Shown here: positions 8,715 through 16,278 of the stretch, in pieces
How positions within the stretch are numbered: position 1 is the stretch's first letter
How the letters are laid out: each line of letters opens with the position of its first letter
Source of the DNA: Acidaminobacter hydrogenoformans DSM 2784
GTDB taxonomy: Bacteria > Bacillota > Clostridia > Peptostreptococcales > Acidaminobacteraceae
NCBI RefSeq assembly: GCF_900103005.1
Contig: NZ_FMWL01000004.1
Location: 154,936-218,935 of the forward strand
Direction of reading: 5' to 3'
DNA: 64,000 nt
Position numbers and translations under genes: made by a program
Notes under the pieces: model-generated
The model's input: the letters and a program-made list of their open reading frames with translations, nothing else
Database searches by the model: none
Told to the model about the DNA's origin: nothing

Positions 8715-9125
8715 TTAAGCGTTATTTTGTTTCTCTCTACATTTGTCACAAAGTCCTTTATAATAGATGTGAACGGACTGTACGACAAAGCCTTCCGGAA
8801 CGGACGGCGGCGCATCTATAAGATCAAAATCCACGAGGGCGCCGCAGGAGACACACTTAAAATGACCATGGTCCTCCTCTGCGACATCATAAAGCACTTC
8901 TTTCTCCTCAATTAGGATTTCGCTGACGATCTCATGGTCAATCAGCAGCTTTAAAGTATTATAGACCGTGGTTTTTGACAGCGTTGGGATCTCATCAATC
9001 AAAGCATTATAGACCTCTGCGACTGTGGGATGTGTGCGGTGGGTCATCAGATATTCCAGGATTCGGATTCTTTGATAAGAGGGTTTTATACCATTATCCA
9101 ATAGAATGGCGCTTGCGTTTTTCAA
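8715..9125 (-). CDS. Fur/PerR-family metalloregulator
   Basis: 136 residues. The N-terminal winged helix includes PTLSKTTVYNTLKLLIDHEIV. The dimer domain carries CVSCG and CDKC, the structural zinc CxxC pairs. Regulatory-site residues HPT, YD, HGH and VDFD align with the His/Asp set of PerR rather than with the Glu-containing Fur site, so it is best described as PerR-like; zinc or iron sensing remains possible. It is transcribed alone, leftward, and ends at a strong terminator. It is a candidate regulator for the Fur-like box at 7210. Confidence 0.85.
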   Translation of the reverse strand: MKNASAILLDNGIKPSYQRIRILEYLMTHRTHPTVAEVYNALIDEIPTLSKTTVYNTLKLLIDHEIVSEILIEEKEVLYDVAEEDHGHFKCVSCGALVDFDLIDAPPSVPEGFVVQSVHIYYKGLCDKCREKQNNA

Positions 9126-9321
9126 TAGGATTCACCTCCGTATAGTTTAAAGGACGTTTAGCGGAGTTTTCAGACATCCAAAATTCTTATCAGATGGTTT
9201 TATTATATTAAATAGTTTGAAAAGAAATGAGAACTGAAATGATGTCAGAATTATAACATTCTTAAAGGTAGCGTGTCAAATTTGGAATCGACCGATCTTA
9301 TAAAACGCTAGCCCAATAATT

Positions 9322-11262
9322 ATGCCAAAGCAGATTACTTATGGATACAAACCAAGTTCAAGGCTGGTGATTATTTTGAGATTTGCTGCAACGCTGTATA
9401 AATTTTTCATTGTGGTGGTGGCGCTTGCCATTGTCGCTGCTATGGGCTACAGTTACCGCTATTTGGAACCTTTGATCCAGAATGGAGCGGATTTGAAATA
9501 TCCGCCGCTTATGATGACTTACGTCGTGGTGTTGTCTTTAATGGCCATAATGGCGATCCTGCTTCTTCTCTATCACAGGCGCTTTTACATCAAGCCCCTT
9601 AAGGCCGCTGAGCAGCATATCAGGAAAGTAGACCTCAATAATCCTGAGCTTGAAATGCTTGAAATTTCAGGGGCGACGAAGTTCAGCGAGCTGACAGCCG
9701 GCATCAATATGCTCCTTTTCAGGATTCGGCACAACAGCCGGGAATATAAAAAAGATCAGAGCAAACTCAGGGAAGTTAATCAAAAACTTGAAGAATCCCT
9801 CTTTATGAGTCAGTCCGCGCAGAATGGTTTAATGCTTCAGAAAAATCAGTTTGAAGCGCTGTTCAAAAATTCTACAGACGCTATTTTGATACTCAATCAT
9901 CACAGACAAGTTGTCGACCTCAATGAAAAGTTCGTTCAGCTCTTTGGTTATTACAATGAGGATCTCAGATTCAAAGAACCGGATAATATTTTGGTAGGCT
10001 CCGATCATATGGAGGCAGCCAGAAAGCTGACGGAAAAGCTGTTCAGAGGGGAAGCCTTCGAACTCGAAACCGAGCGGCTGAACAGTACCGGCGAGATTCG
10101 CGAAGTCAGCATGAAGGGGGTCCCGGTTCTGATTGGAGATGAGGTGGTAGGTGCTTATCAGATCTTTAACGACATCTCCGTCAGAAAACGTTCTGAATAT
10201 GAGCTCAGATTCCTCAGCTATCATGACCAGCTGACGGGTCTCTACAACCGGCGATTTTTCGAAGTGGAGCTGGAGCGACTGGATACCGAACGAAATTTGC
10301 CGCTGACTATCTTGATGTGCGATGTCAACGGCCTGAAAATTACCAATGATGCCTTTGGACATAAAATGGGAGACCGCCTTCTGGTAAAAACCGCTGATGT
10401 ACTGCGCAGCATTTGCAGGGCGGAGGATATCATAGCCCGTTGGGGTGGTGACGAGTTTGTCGTGCTGCTTCCTAAAACGGACAAGAAAACTGCAATTGAG
10501 GTGGTCGAGCGGATCAAGGAAGCCAGCCGTGACGAAAAGATTGATTCTATATTGATTTCTGTTTCCATAGGCTTCTCAGTCAAGAGTGACCCCGAGGAAC
10601 TGACTCAGGAGGTCTTCAAAGACGCTGAGAACATGATGTATTCCAATAAGCTTTATGAGGGACCAAGTATGCGGGGACAGATTGTCCAGGCAATTCTCAA
10701 TACCCTTCACGAAAAGAATCCGAGGGAGGAACTCCATTCAAGGCGGGTGAGTCAGTTATGCGGTGCTTTAGGCACGGCTTATGGCTTTTCGAACACCCGG
10801 GTTGAGGCCCTTAAGACTTTTGGGTTAATGCATGACATAGGAAAAATTGCCATTTACGAACATTTACTTAACAAAAGCGGCAGCTTAAGCGAGGACGAAT
10901 GGCTGGAAATGAAGCGGCACCCAGAAATTGGCTACCGGATTCTGAGCGCGGTTAATGACATGTCTGAAATTGCTGACCTGACCCTGGCACACCATGAAAA
11001 CTGGGATGGGTCAGGCTATCCCAAGGGTCTGAAAGGCCACCAGATCCCCCTTGAATCCCGCATGATCCAACTGGCGGACGCTTACGACGCCATGACCTGC
11101 GACCGCCCCTACAGAAAAGCCCTGAATCCTGAAGTTGCGGTGAGTGAAATTGTAAGAAGCTCAGGCAAGCAGTTTGACCCTGAGCTCAGCAGGATCTTCG
11201 TCGAGGAGGTCCTGAAAATGACATGGTATGACAGGAGTGAAATTATATGCCAAACGCAGTAG
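9322..11262 (+). CDS. membrane PAS-GGDEF-HD-GYP cyclic-di-GMP protein
   Basis: 646 residues. Two membrane segments (about 15-45 and 66-88) flank a short extracellular part. A HAMP-like linker follows, then a PAS domain (about 170-290), GGDEF (about 300-455) and HD-GYP (about 460-640). The diguanylate cyclase motif WGGDEF is intact near residue 374; the phosphodiesterase residues MHDIGK near 503 and HHENWDGSGYP near 555-565 are intact too, so it may both make and break c-di-GMP. The start lacks a clear Shine-Dalgarno site and is less certain. Its last 16 bp overlap the microcompartment shell gene, implying translational coupling. Confidence 0.9.
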   Translation: MPKQITYGYKPSSRLVIILRFAATLYKFFIVVVALAIVAAMGYSYRYLEPLIQNGADLKYPPLMMTYVVVLSLMAIMAILLLLYHRRFYIKPLKAAEQHIRKVDLNNPELEMLEISGATKFSELTAGINMLLFRIRHNSREYKKDQSKLREVNQKLEESLFMSQSAQNGLMLQKNQFEALFKNSTDAILILNHHRQVVDLNEKFVQLFGYYNEDLRFKEPDNILVGSDHMEAARKLTEKLFRGEAFELETERLNSTGEIREVSMKGVPVLIGDEVVGAYQIFNDISVRKRSEYELRFLSYHDQLTGLYNRRFFEVELERLDTERNLPLTILMCDVNGLKITNDAFGHKMGDRLLVKTADVLRSICRAEDIIARWGGDEFVVLLPKTDKKTAIEVVERIKEASRDEKIDSILISVSIGFSVKSDPEELTQEVFKDAENMMYSNKLYEGPSMRGQIVQAILNTLHEKNPREELHSRRVSQLCGALGTAYGFSNTRVEALKTFGLMHDIGKIAIYEHLLNKSGSLSEDEWLEMKRHPEIGYRILSAVNDMSEIADLTLAHHENWDGSGYPKGLKGHQIPLESRMIQLADAYDAMTCDRPYRKALNPEVAVSEIVRSSGKQFDPELSRIFVEEVLKMTWYDRSEIICQTQ

Positions 11263-11795
11263 GAATTCTCGAACTCAGCAGCATCGCCGCAGGCATTCAA
11301 GCCCTGGACGCAATGCTTAAGAGAGCCCAGGTTGAAGTGATCGACGCGCGCATGACATGTATTGGAAAATATATTGCTATTATTACGGGAGAAGTCGCAG
11401 CGGTAAAAAGCGCGGTGGAAACAGGAAAGGCAGCCGGTGGAGTACATGTGCTGGAGGCAGACGTCATCGCGAGTATTGCTGATGGTGTCCTTGAATCCAT
11501 TCACGGCATCATGGACAAAAGTGATATCAAAGCACTTGGAATCCTCGAAACCAAAACCCTTGCCATGGGATTCTTAGGTGCGGACGCCATTCGAAAAGCA
11601 GCTAATGTTCGACTCCTTAAGCTACACATCAGCTTAGGCCTCGGCGGCAAAGCTGTCGTCCTGTTTACAGGAGATATAGCCTCCGTCGAAAATGCACTCA
11701 GCGTTGGGGTTGAAAAAATAGGAAATAAGGATAAAATTAAAGAGGCTATTGCGATACCGTCTCCTGACCAGGCCCTGATTGACAGCCTGAAATAA
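11247..11795 (+). CDS. tandem-BMC-domain shell protein, PduT-like
   Basis: 182 residues with two bacterial microcompartment (BMC) domains, residues about 4-85 (AVGILELSSIAAGIQALDAML) and 95-175 (ALGILETKTLAMGFLGADA). Trimers of such proteins form pseudo-hexagonal tiles in microcompartment shells. Cys38, in the segment MTCIGK, aligns with Cys38 of PduT, which holds a [4Fe-4S] cluster at the trimer pore. No other shell gene or signature enzyme is in the window, so it is an orphan here. It overlaps the c-di-GMP gene by 16 bp and precedes two cobalamin-related genes. Confidence 0.9.
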   Translation: MPNAVGILELSSIAAGIQALDAMLKRAQVEVIDARMTCIGKYIAIITGEVAAVKSAVETGKAAGGVHVLEADVIASIADGVLESIHGIMDKSDIKALGILETKTLAMGFLGADAIRKAANVRLLKLHISLGLGGKAVVLFTGDIASVENALSVGVEKIGNKDKIKEAIAIPSPDQALIDSLK

Positions 11796-11890
11796 TCGCG
11801 GCTGCTTGTACTGCATATCTTTTTAAAATCTGGCGGTTTAAAGACGCAGCCACCTCAAATCCACCTATTGATGTACAAAGGAGTCAGCCT

Positions 11891-12817
11891 ATGATCAAGC
11901 TTTTTTTGCTCTCCGGTTTTCTTGGTGCCGGAAAAACTACATTTTTGAAAGCCTTATTGGAAAACCTTCCAGATAAAAAAATTGGCATTATTATGAATGA
12001 ATTTGGCCGTGTTTCCATTGATGGCCCAATTCTCGACTCAGACGACCTTACCATGATTGAGCTCAACAGAGGCTCAATCTTTTGTTCCTGTCTTAAACTG
12101 TCCTTCATACGGGCGCTCAACGAAATGGCCAGCTATGACCTGGACTATGTCTTTGTAGAATCTTCCGGACTGGCAGATCCTTCTAATATAGCAGAGATTT
12201 TAGAAGTCGTAGGGGTCGAAAATCCAGAGGTCTACGACTACGCCGGGACAATCTGTATTGTGGACGCGCTTCATTTTATGGAGCAAATCAGTGACTTGGT
12301 AACGCTGAAGCGTCAAATTGAGTGTGCAGACATTGCTATTGTCAACAAAATTGACCGGGTCAGCGAAGAGGCACTCCTCGAAGTGGAGTCCGTCATTGTC
12401 AGCATTCAACCAAAGCTCCGGCTTATGCGCAGCAGTTATTTCGACGTGGATTTCAGCTTTGTGGAAAAGGGTATAGAGCAGGTATTTGTACCAGAGCTGA
12501 GAGACAGTTACAACACCGAAGAGAACAAACCAAAAACCATAATGCTGTCCTATCAGAGTCCAGTGCCCCAGGGCAATCTGACCCGTTTTCTGGAAGCTGT
12601 TTCTCAGTCCGCTTACAGGATCAAAGGGTTTGTAGAGACTCTTGAAGGACGTTTTCAGGTAGACGTGGTCAGCCGGACAATTGATTACGCTGAAACAGAA
12701 AAAATGCTTGAGGCCTCGACCCTGGTGTTCCTTTCCAAGATAGGCCCACAGATTATCAGAGTGGTCGACACCGCATGGAAAACCGAAGTCGGGACAGAAA
12801 TGAAGCTCAGTAACTGA
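11891..12817 (+). CDS. CobW/P47K-type G3E GTPase
   Basis: 308 residues. The Walker A motif is GFLGAGKTT (residues 9-17); VESSGLADP is the switch/Walker B region near 95 and NKID the guanine-specificity motif near 154. The metal-binding motif of the family, usually C-x-C-C, is represented by FCSC near residue 65. G3E GTPases deliver metals or act on metal cofactors: CobW for cobalamin, others for zinc, nickel or nitrile hydratase. Its place directly before a cobalamin adenosyltransferase favours a cobalamin-related role, as with MeaB/CobW-type proteins, but the sequence alone does not prove this. Confidence 0.85.
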   Translation: MIKLFLLSGFLGAGKTTFLKALLENLPDKKIGIIMNEFGRVSIDGPILDSDDLTMIELNRGSIFCSCLKLSFIRALNEMASYDLDYVFVESSGLADPSNIAEILEVVGVENPEVYDYAGTICIVDALHFMEQISDLVTLKRQIECADIAIVNKIDRVSEEALLEVESVIVSIQPKLRLMRSSYFDVDFSFVEKGIEQVFVPELRDSYNTEENKPKTIMLSYQSPVPQGNLTRFLEAVSQSAYRIKGFVETLEGRFQVDVVSRTIDYAETEKMLEASTLVFLSKIGPQIIRVVDTAWKTEVGTEMKLSN

Positions 12818-12841
12818 GAAAACCGCGGAGGTGAATGTGAA

Positions 12842-13396
12842 GTGAAAGAAGATAAAAGATCACCGGAGGAAATGGTGGTTTACACGAGAACCGGAGATGG
12901 CGGCAAAACCAATCTGTATGATACCACCAATATTTATAAGGATGAGCCAAGGGTGGAGGCTTATGGAACCATTGATGAGCTCAACAGCTTTATTGGTCTT
13001 GCCAAGCACTATATAGAGGATGAGAAGACCACGCGTCTGCTGCATGATCTTCAAAGAAAACTATTTGACGTGGGCGCGGAGCTTGCCACTGTTGACCTCA
13101 GTATTTTGAAGACCACAATTCAGCAAGAAGATGTCGATTTCCTTGAGGATACAATAGACGACTATCTGAAAACATTTGAGACACCGACTTATTTCATCAT
13201 CCCAGGAGATAATTTGGCCAGCGCCCACCTTCACATCTGCCGTACGGTATGCAGACGCGCGGAGAGACTGATGGTGCCGCTCTATAAACATGGAGAAATC
13301 AGCGATACGCTTTTAAAATATGTCAACCGCTTGTCAGACCTCTTCTACGCGCTTTCAAGATTTGTTGAGGAGACTTATGAGCGTGTAGATTTTTAA
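12842..13396 (+). CDS. PduO-type ATP:cob(I)alamin adenosyltransferase
   Basis: 184 residues from GTG 12842, preceded by GGAGGTG. The ATP-binding N-terminal motif TRTGDGGKTNLYD (residues about 15-27), the EAYGTIDELNSFIG block and the RRAERL motif near residue 140 are all present. The enzyme transfers the adenosyl group of ATP to cob(I)alamin to make adenosylcobalamin. Ornithine aminomutase OraSE, encoded at 59.6-62.1 kb, needs that cofactor, so this gene is a plausible supplier. It is 24 bp after the G3E GTPase gene, in the same operon. Confidence 0.93.
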   Translation: MKEDKRSPEEMVVYTRTGDGGKTNLYDTTNIYKDEPRVEAYGTIDELNSFIGLAKHYIEDEKTTRLLHDLQRKLFDVGAELATVDLSILKTTIQQEDVDFLEDTIDDYLKTFETPTYFIIPGDNLASAHLHICRTVCRRAERLMVPLYKHGEISDTLLKYVNRLSDLFYALSRFVEETYERVDF

Positions 13397-13465
13397 CGTT
13401 AATTATACTATCGCAAATCAACTATTTTTACCTGACTCCAGAAACGACGGACAGGGGGTGTCACC

Positions 13466-15703
13466 GTGAGAAAGAAGTTTGCTGAAGATGAGTTGCTCGG
13501 TAGATTCAGATTAAAACACAATCATGGGCTTCGAATAGATCCCAAACCGACACCTCCGGAGGAAGTTGAGGAGGCGGCAAAAGCCCTTGAACCTGTTATG
13601 GCTTCTCTTGAGACTAAAGAGTCAACTGGATCAAACCTGAGTATTGACTGGGATACCAACGACTTTGAGGCGCCTGAGTCTTTGCCTTCTGAGGAGGCCC
13701 TGAAGGCGATTCTGTTTGGGGAACCCGTAGAGGAAATGTCAATAGAAGAGCATGTTTTTTACAAGAGTCAGCGGCATCAAAAGATGCTGGAGCTTCTGGC
13801 CAAAGTAGAAGCCTTGACCCCAAGGACCGTTGAATCAAAGCAGGATTCCGCGATTCCAAACCTTGAAGAAGCGAATAACAGGGATACGGTTAATAGGTTG
13901 GCACAAAATTCAGAGTCCGCAGCTTCGGCACTTTCAAAGTTAGACATGACGCATTTTTCTGAGGTGGGATACGACGAAGCCCCTGAGGGGGAATACGACG
14001 AAGTCCCTGAGGAGGGATACGACGAAGTCCCTGAGGAGGGATACGACGAAGTCCCTGAGGAGGGATACGACGAAGTCCCTGAGGAGGGATACGACGAAGT
14101 CCATGAGGCGGAATACGACGAAGTCCCTGAGGAGGGAACGACCATGCGGTCTGAGTCTGAAGCGAAACTAAAGGAATATGGCGCACAGGCTAAGGCCCGC
14201 GACGAGAATGAGCAGGCTTCTGCTGATGATCCCATCAAGCTGAACGTTGACCAGGAGGATTTTCAGGAACGTTTAATCCGAATTTTAAATGAAAATTATG
14301 GAGATATGGGGGAAGTCAAGCCTCAGAATTTGAAGTCGAGATTAATTGAGATTTTGAATGAAGAATATGCTGAGGGATACGACGAAGATCCTGAGGGGGG
14401 ATACGACGAAACTCCTGAGGGGGAATACGACGAGAATCTCGAGGAGGAATACGACGAGAGCCTCGAGGAGGAATACGACGAAGGTATCGAGGCGGGCTCC
14501 GGCAAAACGTCTGATCAGGAATTGGTCGAAGTTTCAGAGCCTGATCACGTAGAAGTTCCTGAGACGGGAGATGTCGAAAAACCTGAAGCGGAATCTATCA
14601 CAGAGGCACATCCAACACAAATGGAACTGCCAGAGGTTGATGATGTTAAAGCACCAGAGGAAAGTGTCGATATCCTGAAAGATGAAGCTGGCTTTTTGTC
14701 TCAGGATTATGATCCCTATAAAGCTGAGCTGACTGAGGAATCCGCTGATTTCGCTGAAGCGCCGTTACCTGAACCACCAAAAGCCTCGAAACCAAAAATT
14801 GATTTTCGCGAGTACCAGTATGTGACTTCGTTCCACGAAGTGCCAATTGAGGAAGAAGATGAGGCAGAGCCTTTTGAAGCCATTTTTCATGAAATAACGG
14901 ATGAAACAGCGGATGACGTCAAAGATGAAATCTCAGATGAAGTTGTAGATGATGTCACAGACGAAATAGAGGATGAAGTATCGGAAGAAATTGAGGATCA
15001 AGTTTCAGATGTAATTGAAGATGAAGTTTCAATCGCAGTCCGAGATGAGGATGAAGACAAAGTTATAGATGAAATCGTGGTAAAATCAGCTGACAAAGTA
15101 ATGGAAGAAACCTTGAGTGAAGGCCCGGATAAGTCAAAAGATGAGACGGACTTGAGGGATGAAGCTGAATTGTTGAGACCTGAGGTCGAACCATTTCAGA
15201 AGGCAGAGTCCCATAAGCATGAGCATCCATGGTTGAAAGAACTTAAGAGAGAAAGCGTGGAGCACCGCTGGACCAAGAAAGCTGAGCATGAAGAGATGGG
15301 TGGGAAAGAAGACCACGGGCAAAATAAAGTCCCTCTTTCACAGGAAGAGCGTTATGCAGGCAACCATGTCAGGACGGCTGCCGGAAACGCTGAACCTGTC
15401 AGGCCCTCTCGTTCAGAAACAGTGAGTGCTGCCGTTCAAAACAGCGACCGCGGTATGTCCATGGAGGAATGGTCTTTTGTCTTTGATACGTTAAAAGAAC
15501 AGATCGATTATCTGAAACAGCAGCTTGAAATCAAAGACCATCAGCTTCAAAATAAAGATGAGCTGATCAGAAATTTTCAAATTTTATTAAAGAACGAGCA
15601 GGACAAATTCCTTAAGCTGGAGAATAAGATGGAGGATGTTGTCCTTCAGGTTGAGGAACGTGCCACAAAAAAAGGCTTTTTTAGCCGTTTCAGGAAGAGG
15701 TAA
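13466..15703 (+). CDS. large acidic repeat protein with C-terminal coiled coil
   Basis: 745 residues from GTG 13466 (GGGGGTG upstream). The N-terminus is basic (MRKKF..LGRFRLKH), the centre extremely rich in Glu and Asp, and the C-terminus is a predicted coiled coil (residues about 665-735) ending in a basic FFSRFRKR. Seven YDEVPEEG-like octads (residues about 169-224) and five YDExxEEx octads (about 305-344) are perfect or near-perfect 24-bp DNA repeats; a third part has repeated D-E-V/I units. I do not recognise the protein. The tail could attach to membrane or nucleic acid, with the acidic part as a disordered spacer. Confidence 0.75.
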   Translation: MRKKFAEDELLGRFRLKHNHGLRIDPKPTPPEEVEEAAKALEPVMASLETKESTGSNLSIDWDTNDFEAPESLPSEEALKAILFGEPVEEMSIEEHVFYKSQRHQKMLELLAKVEALTPRTVESKQDSAIPNLEEANNRDTVNRLAQNSESAASALSKLDMTHFSEVGYDEAPEGEYDEVPEEGYDEVPEEGYDEVPEEGYDEVPEEGYDEVHEAEYDEVPEEGTTMRSESEAKLKEYGAQAKARDENEQASADDPIKLNVDQEDFQERLIRILNENYGDMGEVKPQNLKSRLIEILNEEYAEGYDEDPEGGYDETPEGEYDENLEEEYDESLEEEYDEGIEAGSGKTSDQELVEVSEPDHVEVPETGDVEKPEAESITEAHPTQMELPEVDDVKAPEESVDILKDEAGFLSQDYDPYKAELTEESADFAEAPLPEPPKASKPKIDFREYQYVTSFHEVPIEEEDEAEPFEAIFHEITDETADDVKDEISDEVVDDVTDEIEDEVSEEIEDQVSDVIEDEVSIAVRDEDEDKVIDEIVVKSADKVMEETLSEGPDKSKDETDLRDEAELLRPEVEPFQKAESHKHEHPWLKELKRESVEHRWTKKAEHEEMGGKEDHGQNKVPLSQEERYAGNHVRTAAGNAEPVRPSRSETVSAAVQNSDRGMSMEEWSFVFDTLKEQIDYLKQQLEIKDHQLQNKDELIRNFQILLKNEQDKFLKLENKMEDVVLQVEERATKKGFFSRFRKR
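13970..14137 (+). repeat. seven 24-bp coding repeats
   Basis: Seven head-to-tail 24-bp units of the form TACGACGAAGTCCCTGAGG(A)GG(A) encode YDEVPEEG or close variants. The four central units are almost identical, which implies recent expansion by slippage or unequal recombination. Confidence 0.9.
14378..14497 (+). repeat. five more diverged 24-bp coding repeats
   Basis: Five further units starting TACGACGA, encoding YDEDPEGG, YDETPEGE, YDENLEEE, YDESLEEE and YDEGIEAG. They are related to the array at 13970 but more diverged. Confidence 0.85.
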
Positions 15704-15706
15704 ATC

Positions 15707-15949
15707 ATGCGAGTAATTATTGACGACAGATTTTTTGAATTTCAGAATGAGAGAACGGAGCAAATCTTTACCGAACAAAAAACTTATTTGAAAGATATGA
15801 TTGAAAAGTATCAGAACGAAGGTGACATGGAGGCGTTGGTCACAACGCTGCTGAGCCTTTCGAACCTCACTGAGGGCCTGATCAATGAAATGGTCGAAGA
15901 GGTTGGCGCGGATCAGGTTGCCAGTTATTTAAAAGCTAAAGAAGTATAA
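15707..15949 (+). CDS. small acidic protein, unknown
   Basis: 80 residues, starting 3 bp after the stop of the repeat protein and probably translated with it. It is mostly helical with charged stretches (TEQKTYLKDMIEKYQNEGDMEALVTTLLSL) and has no cysteine or membrane segment. I do not recognise a family. The tight spacing suggests it works with the repeat protein. Confidence 0.65.
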   Translation: MRVIIDDRFFEFQNERTEQIFTEQKTYLKDMIEKYQNEGDMEALVTTLLSLSNLTEGLINEMVEEVGADQVASYLKAKEV

Positions 15950-15957
15950 AATAAAGA

Positions 15958-15986
15958 TTGAACAAAGAGACAAATCACACTATAAT
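15958..15986 (+). promoter_or_regulatory. sigmaA promoter of the ABC exporter leader
   Basis: TTGAAC (15958-15963) and a perfect TATAAT (15981-15986) are exactly 17 bp apart. Transcription would begin near 15993, giving a leader of roughly 285 nt before the exporter start codon. Confidence 0.85.
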
Positions 15987-16005
15987 GAAAATGTAGTCCT
16001 TGAGT

Positions 16006-16021
16006 GGCGGACACGTCCGCC
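16006..16021 (+). promoter_or_regulatory. GC-rich hairpin at the 5' end of the leader RNA
   Basis: GGCGGA-CACG-TCCGCC is a perfect 6-bp stem with a 4-nt loop, about 13 nt after the expected transcription start. It may stabilise the leader or mask part of it. Confidence 0.6.
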
Positions 16022-16062
16022 TCACATTGGCGCTGCAAAAATTCACAAAGGAGGTTGCGGTC

Positions 16063-16143
16063 ATGATGATGACAAAGATTGCATTTAACGTTTCAGTTAT
16101 TTCTACAGTTTCATACTTGCAGCCTGTGGTTTCTATTTTGTAG
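16063..16143 (+). CDS. 26-residue leader peptide of the ABC exporter operon
   Basis: A very short ORF, MMMTKIAFNVSVI then STVSYLQPVVSIL, with a perfect AAAGGAGG (16047-16054) 8 bp before its first ATG. It lies between a strong promoter and two terminator hairpins and ends 24 bp before the first. This is the layout of leader peptides such as BmrB of Bacillus subtilis, whose translation controls read-through into the multidrug ABC exporter bmrCD. Drug-stalled ribosomes on this ORF would be expected to alter folding of the downstream RNA. The peptide sequence itself is not known to me. Confidence 0.7.
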   Translation: MMMTKIAFNVSVISTVSYLQPVVSIL

Positions 16144-16166
16144 ACTTTTAATTTTTCCGTCTATAG

Positions 16167-16197
16167 AGCCGCAGGAAATTCTTCTGCGGCTATTTTT
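16167..16197 (+). terminator. first leader terminator (attenuator)
   Basis: AGCCGCAG (16167-16174) pairs with CTGCGGCT (16184-16191), followed by ATTTTTA. It lies 24 nt after the leader ORF stop codon. TAGAC (16141-16145) can instead pair with GTCTA (16159-16163) next to it. Confidence 0.85.
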
Positions 16198-16222
16198 ACG
16201 CCTATAAAAGGTAAAAAATGTA

Positions 16223-16256
16223 AAATAGTGCAGAGGAATCTGCACTATTTTTGTTT
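16223..16256 (+). terminator. second leader terminator (attenuator)
   Basis: A perfect 12-bp stem, AAATAGTGCAGA with TCTGCACTATTT and a GGAA loop, is followed by TTGTTTT. It ends 5 nt before the AAAGGAG of the first exporter gene, so read-through of this hairpin would be needed for expression. Confidence 0.85.
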
Positions 16257-16278
16257 TGCGAAAGGAGATAAAGTCTGC

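Noticed and set aside
13970..14497. Regular 24-bp repeats considered as a CRISPR array
   Set aside because: The repeats are contiguous without unique spacers and stay in frame within one long coding sequence.
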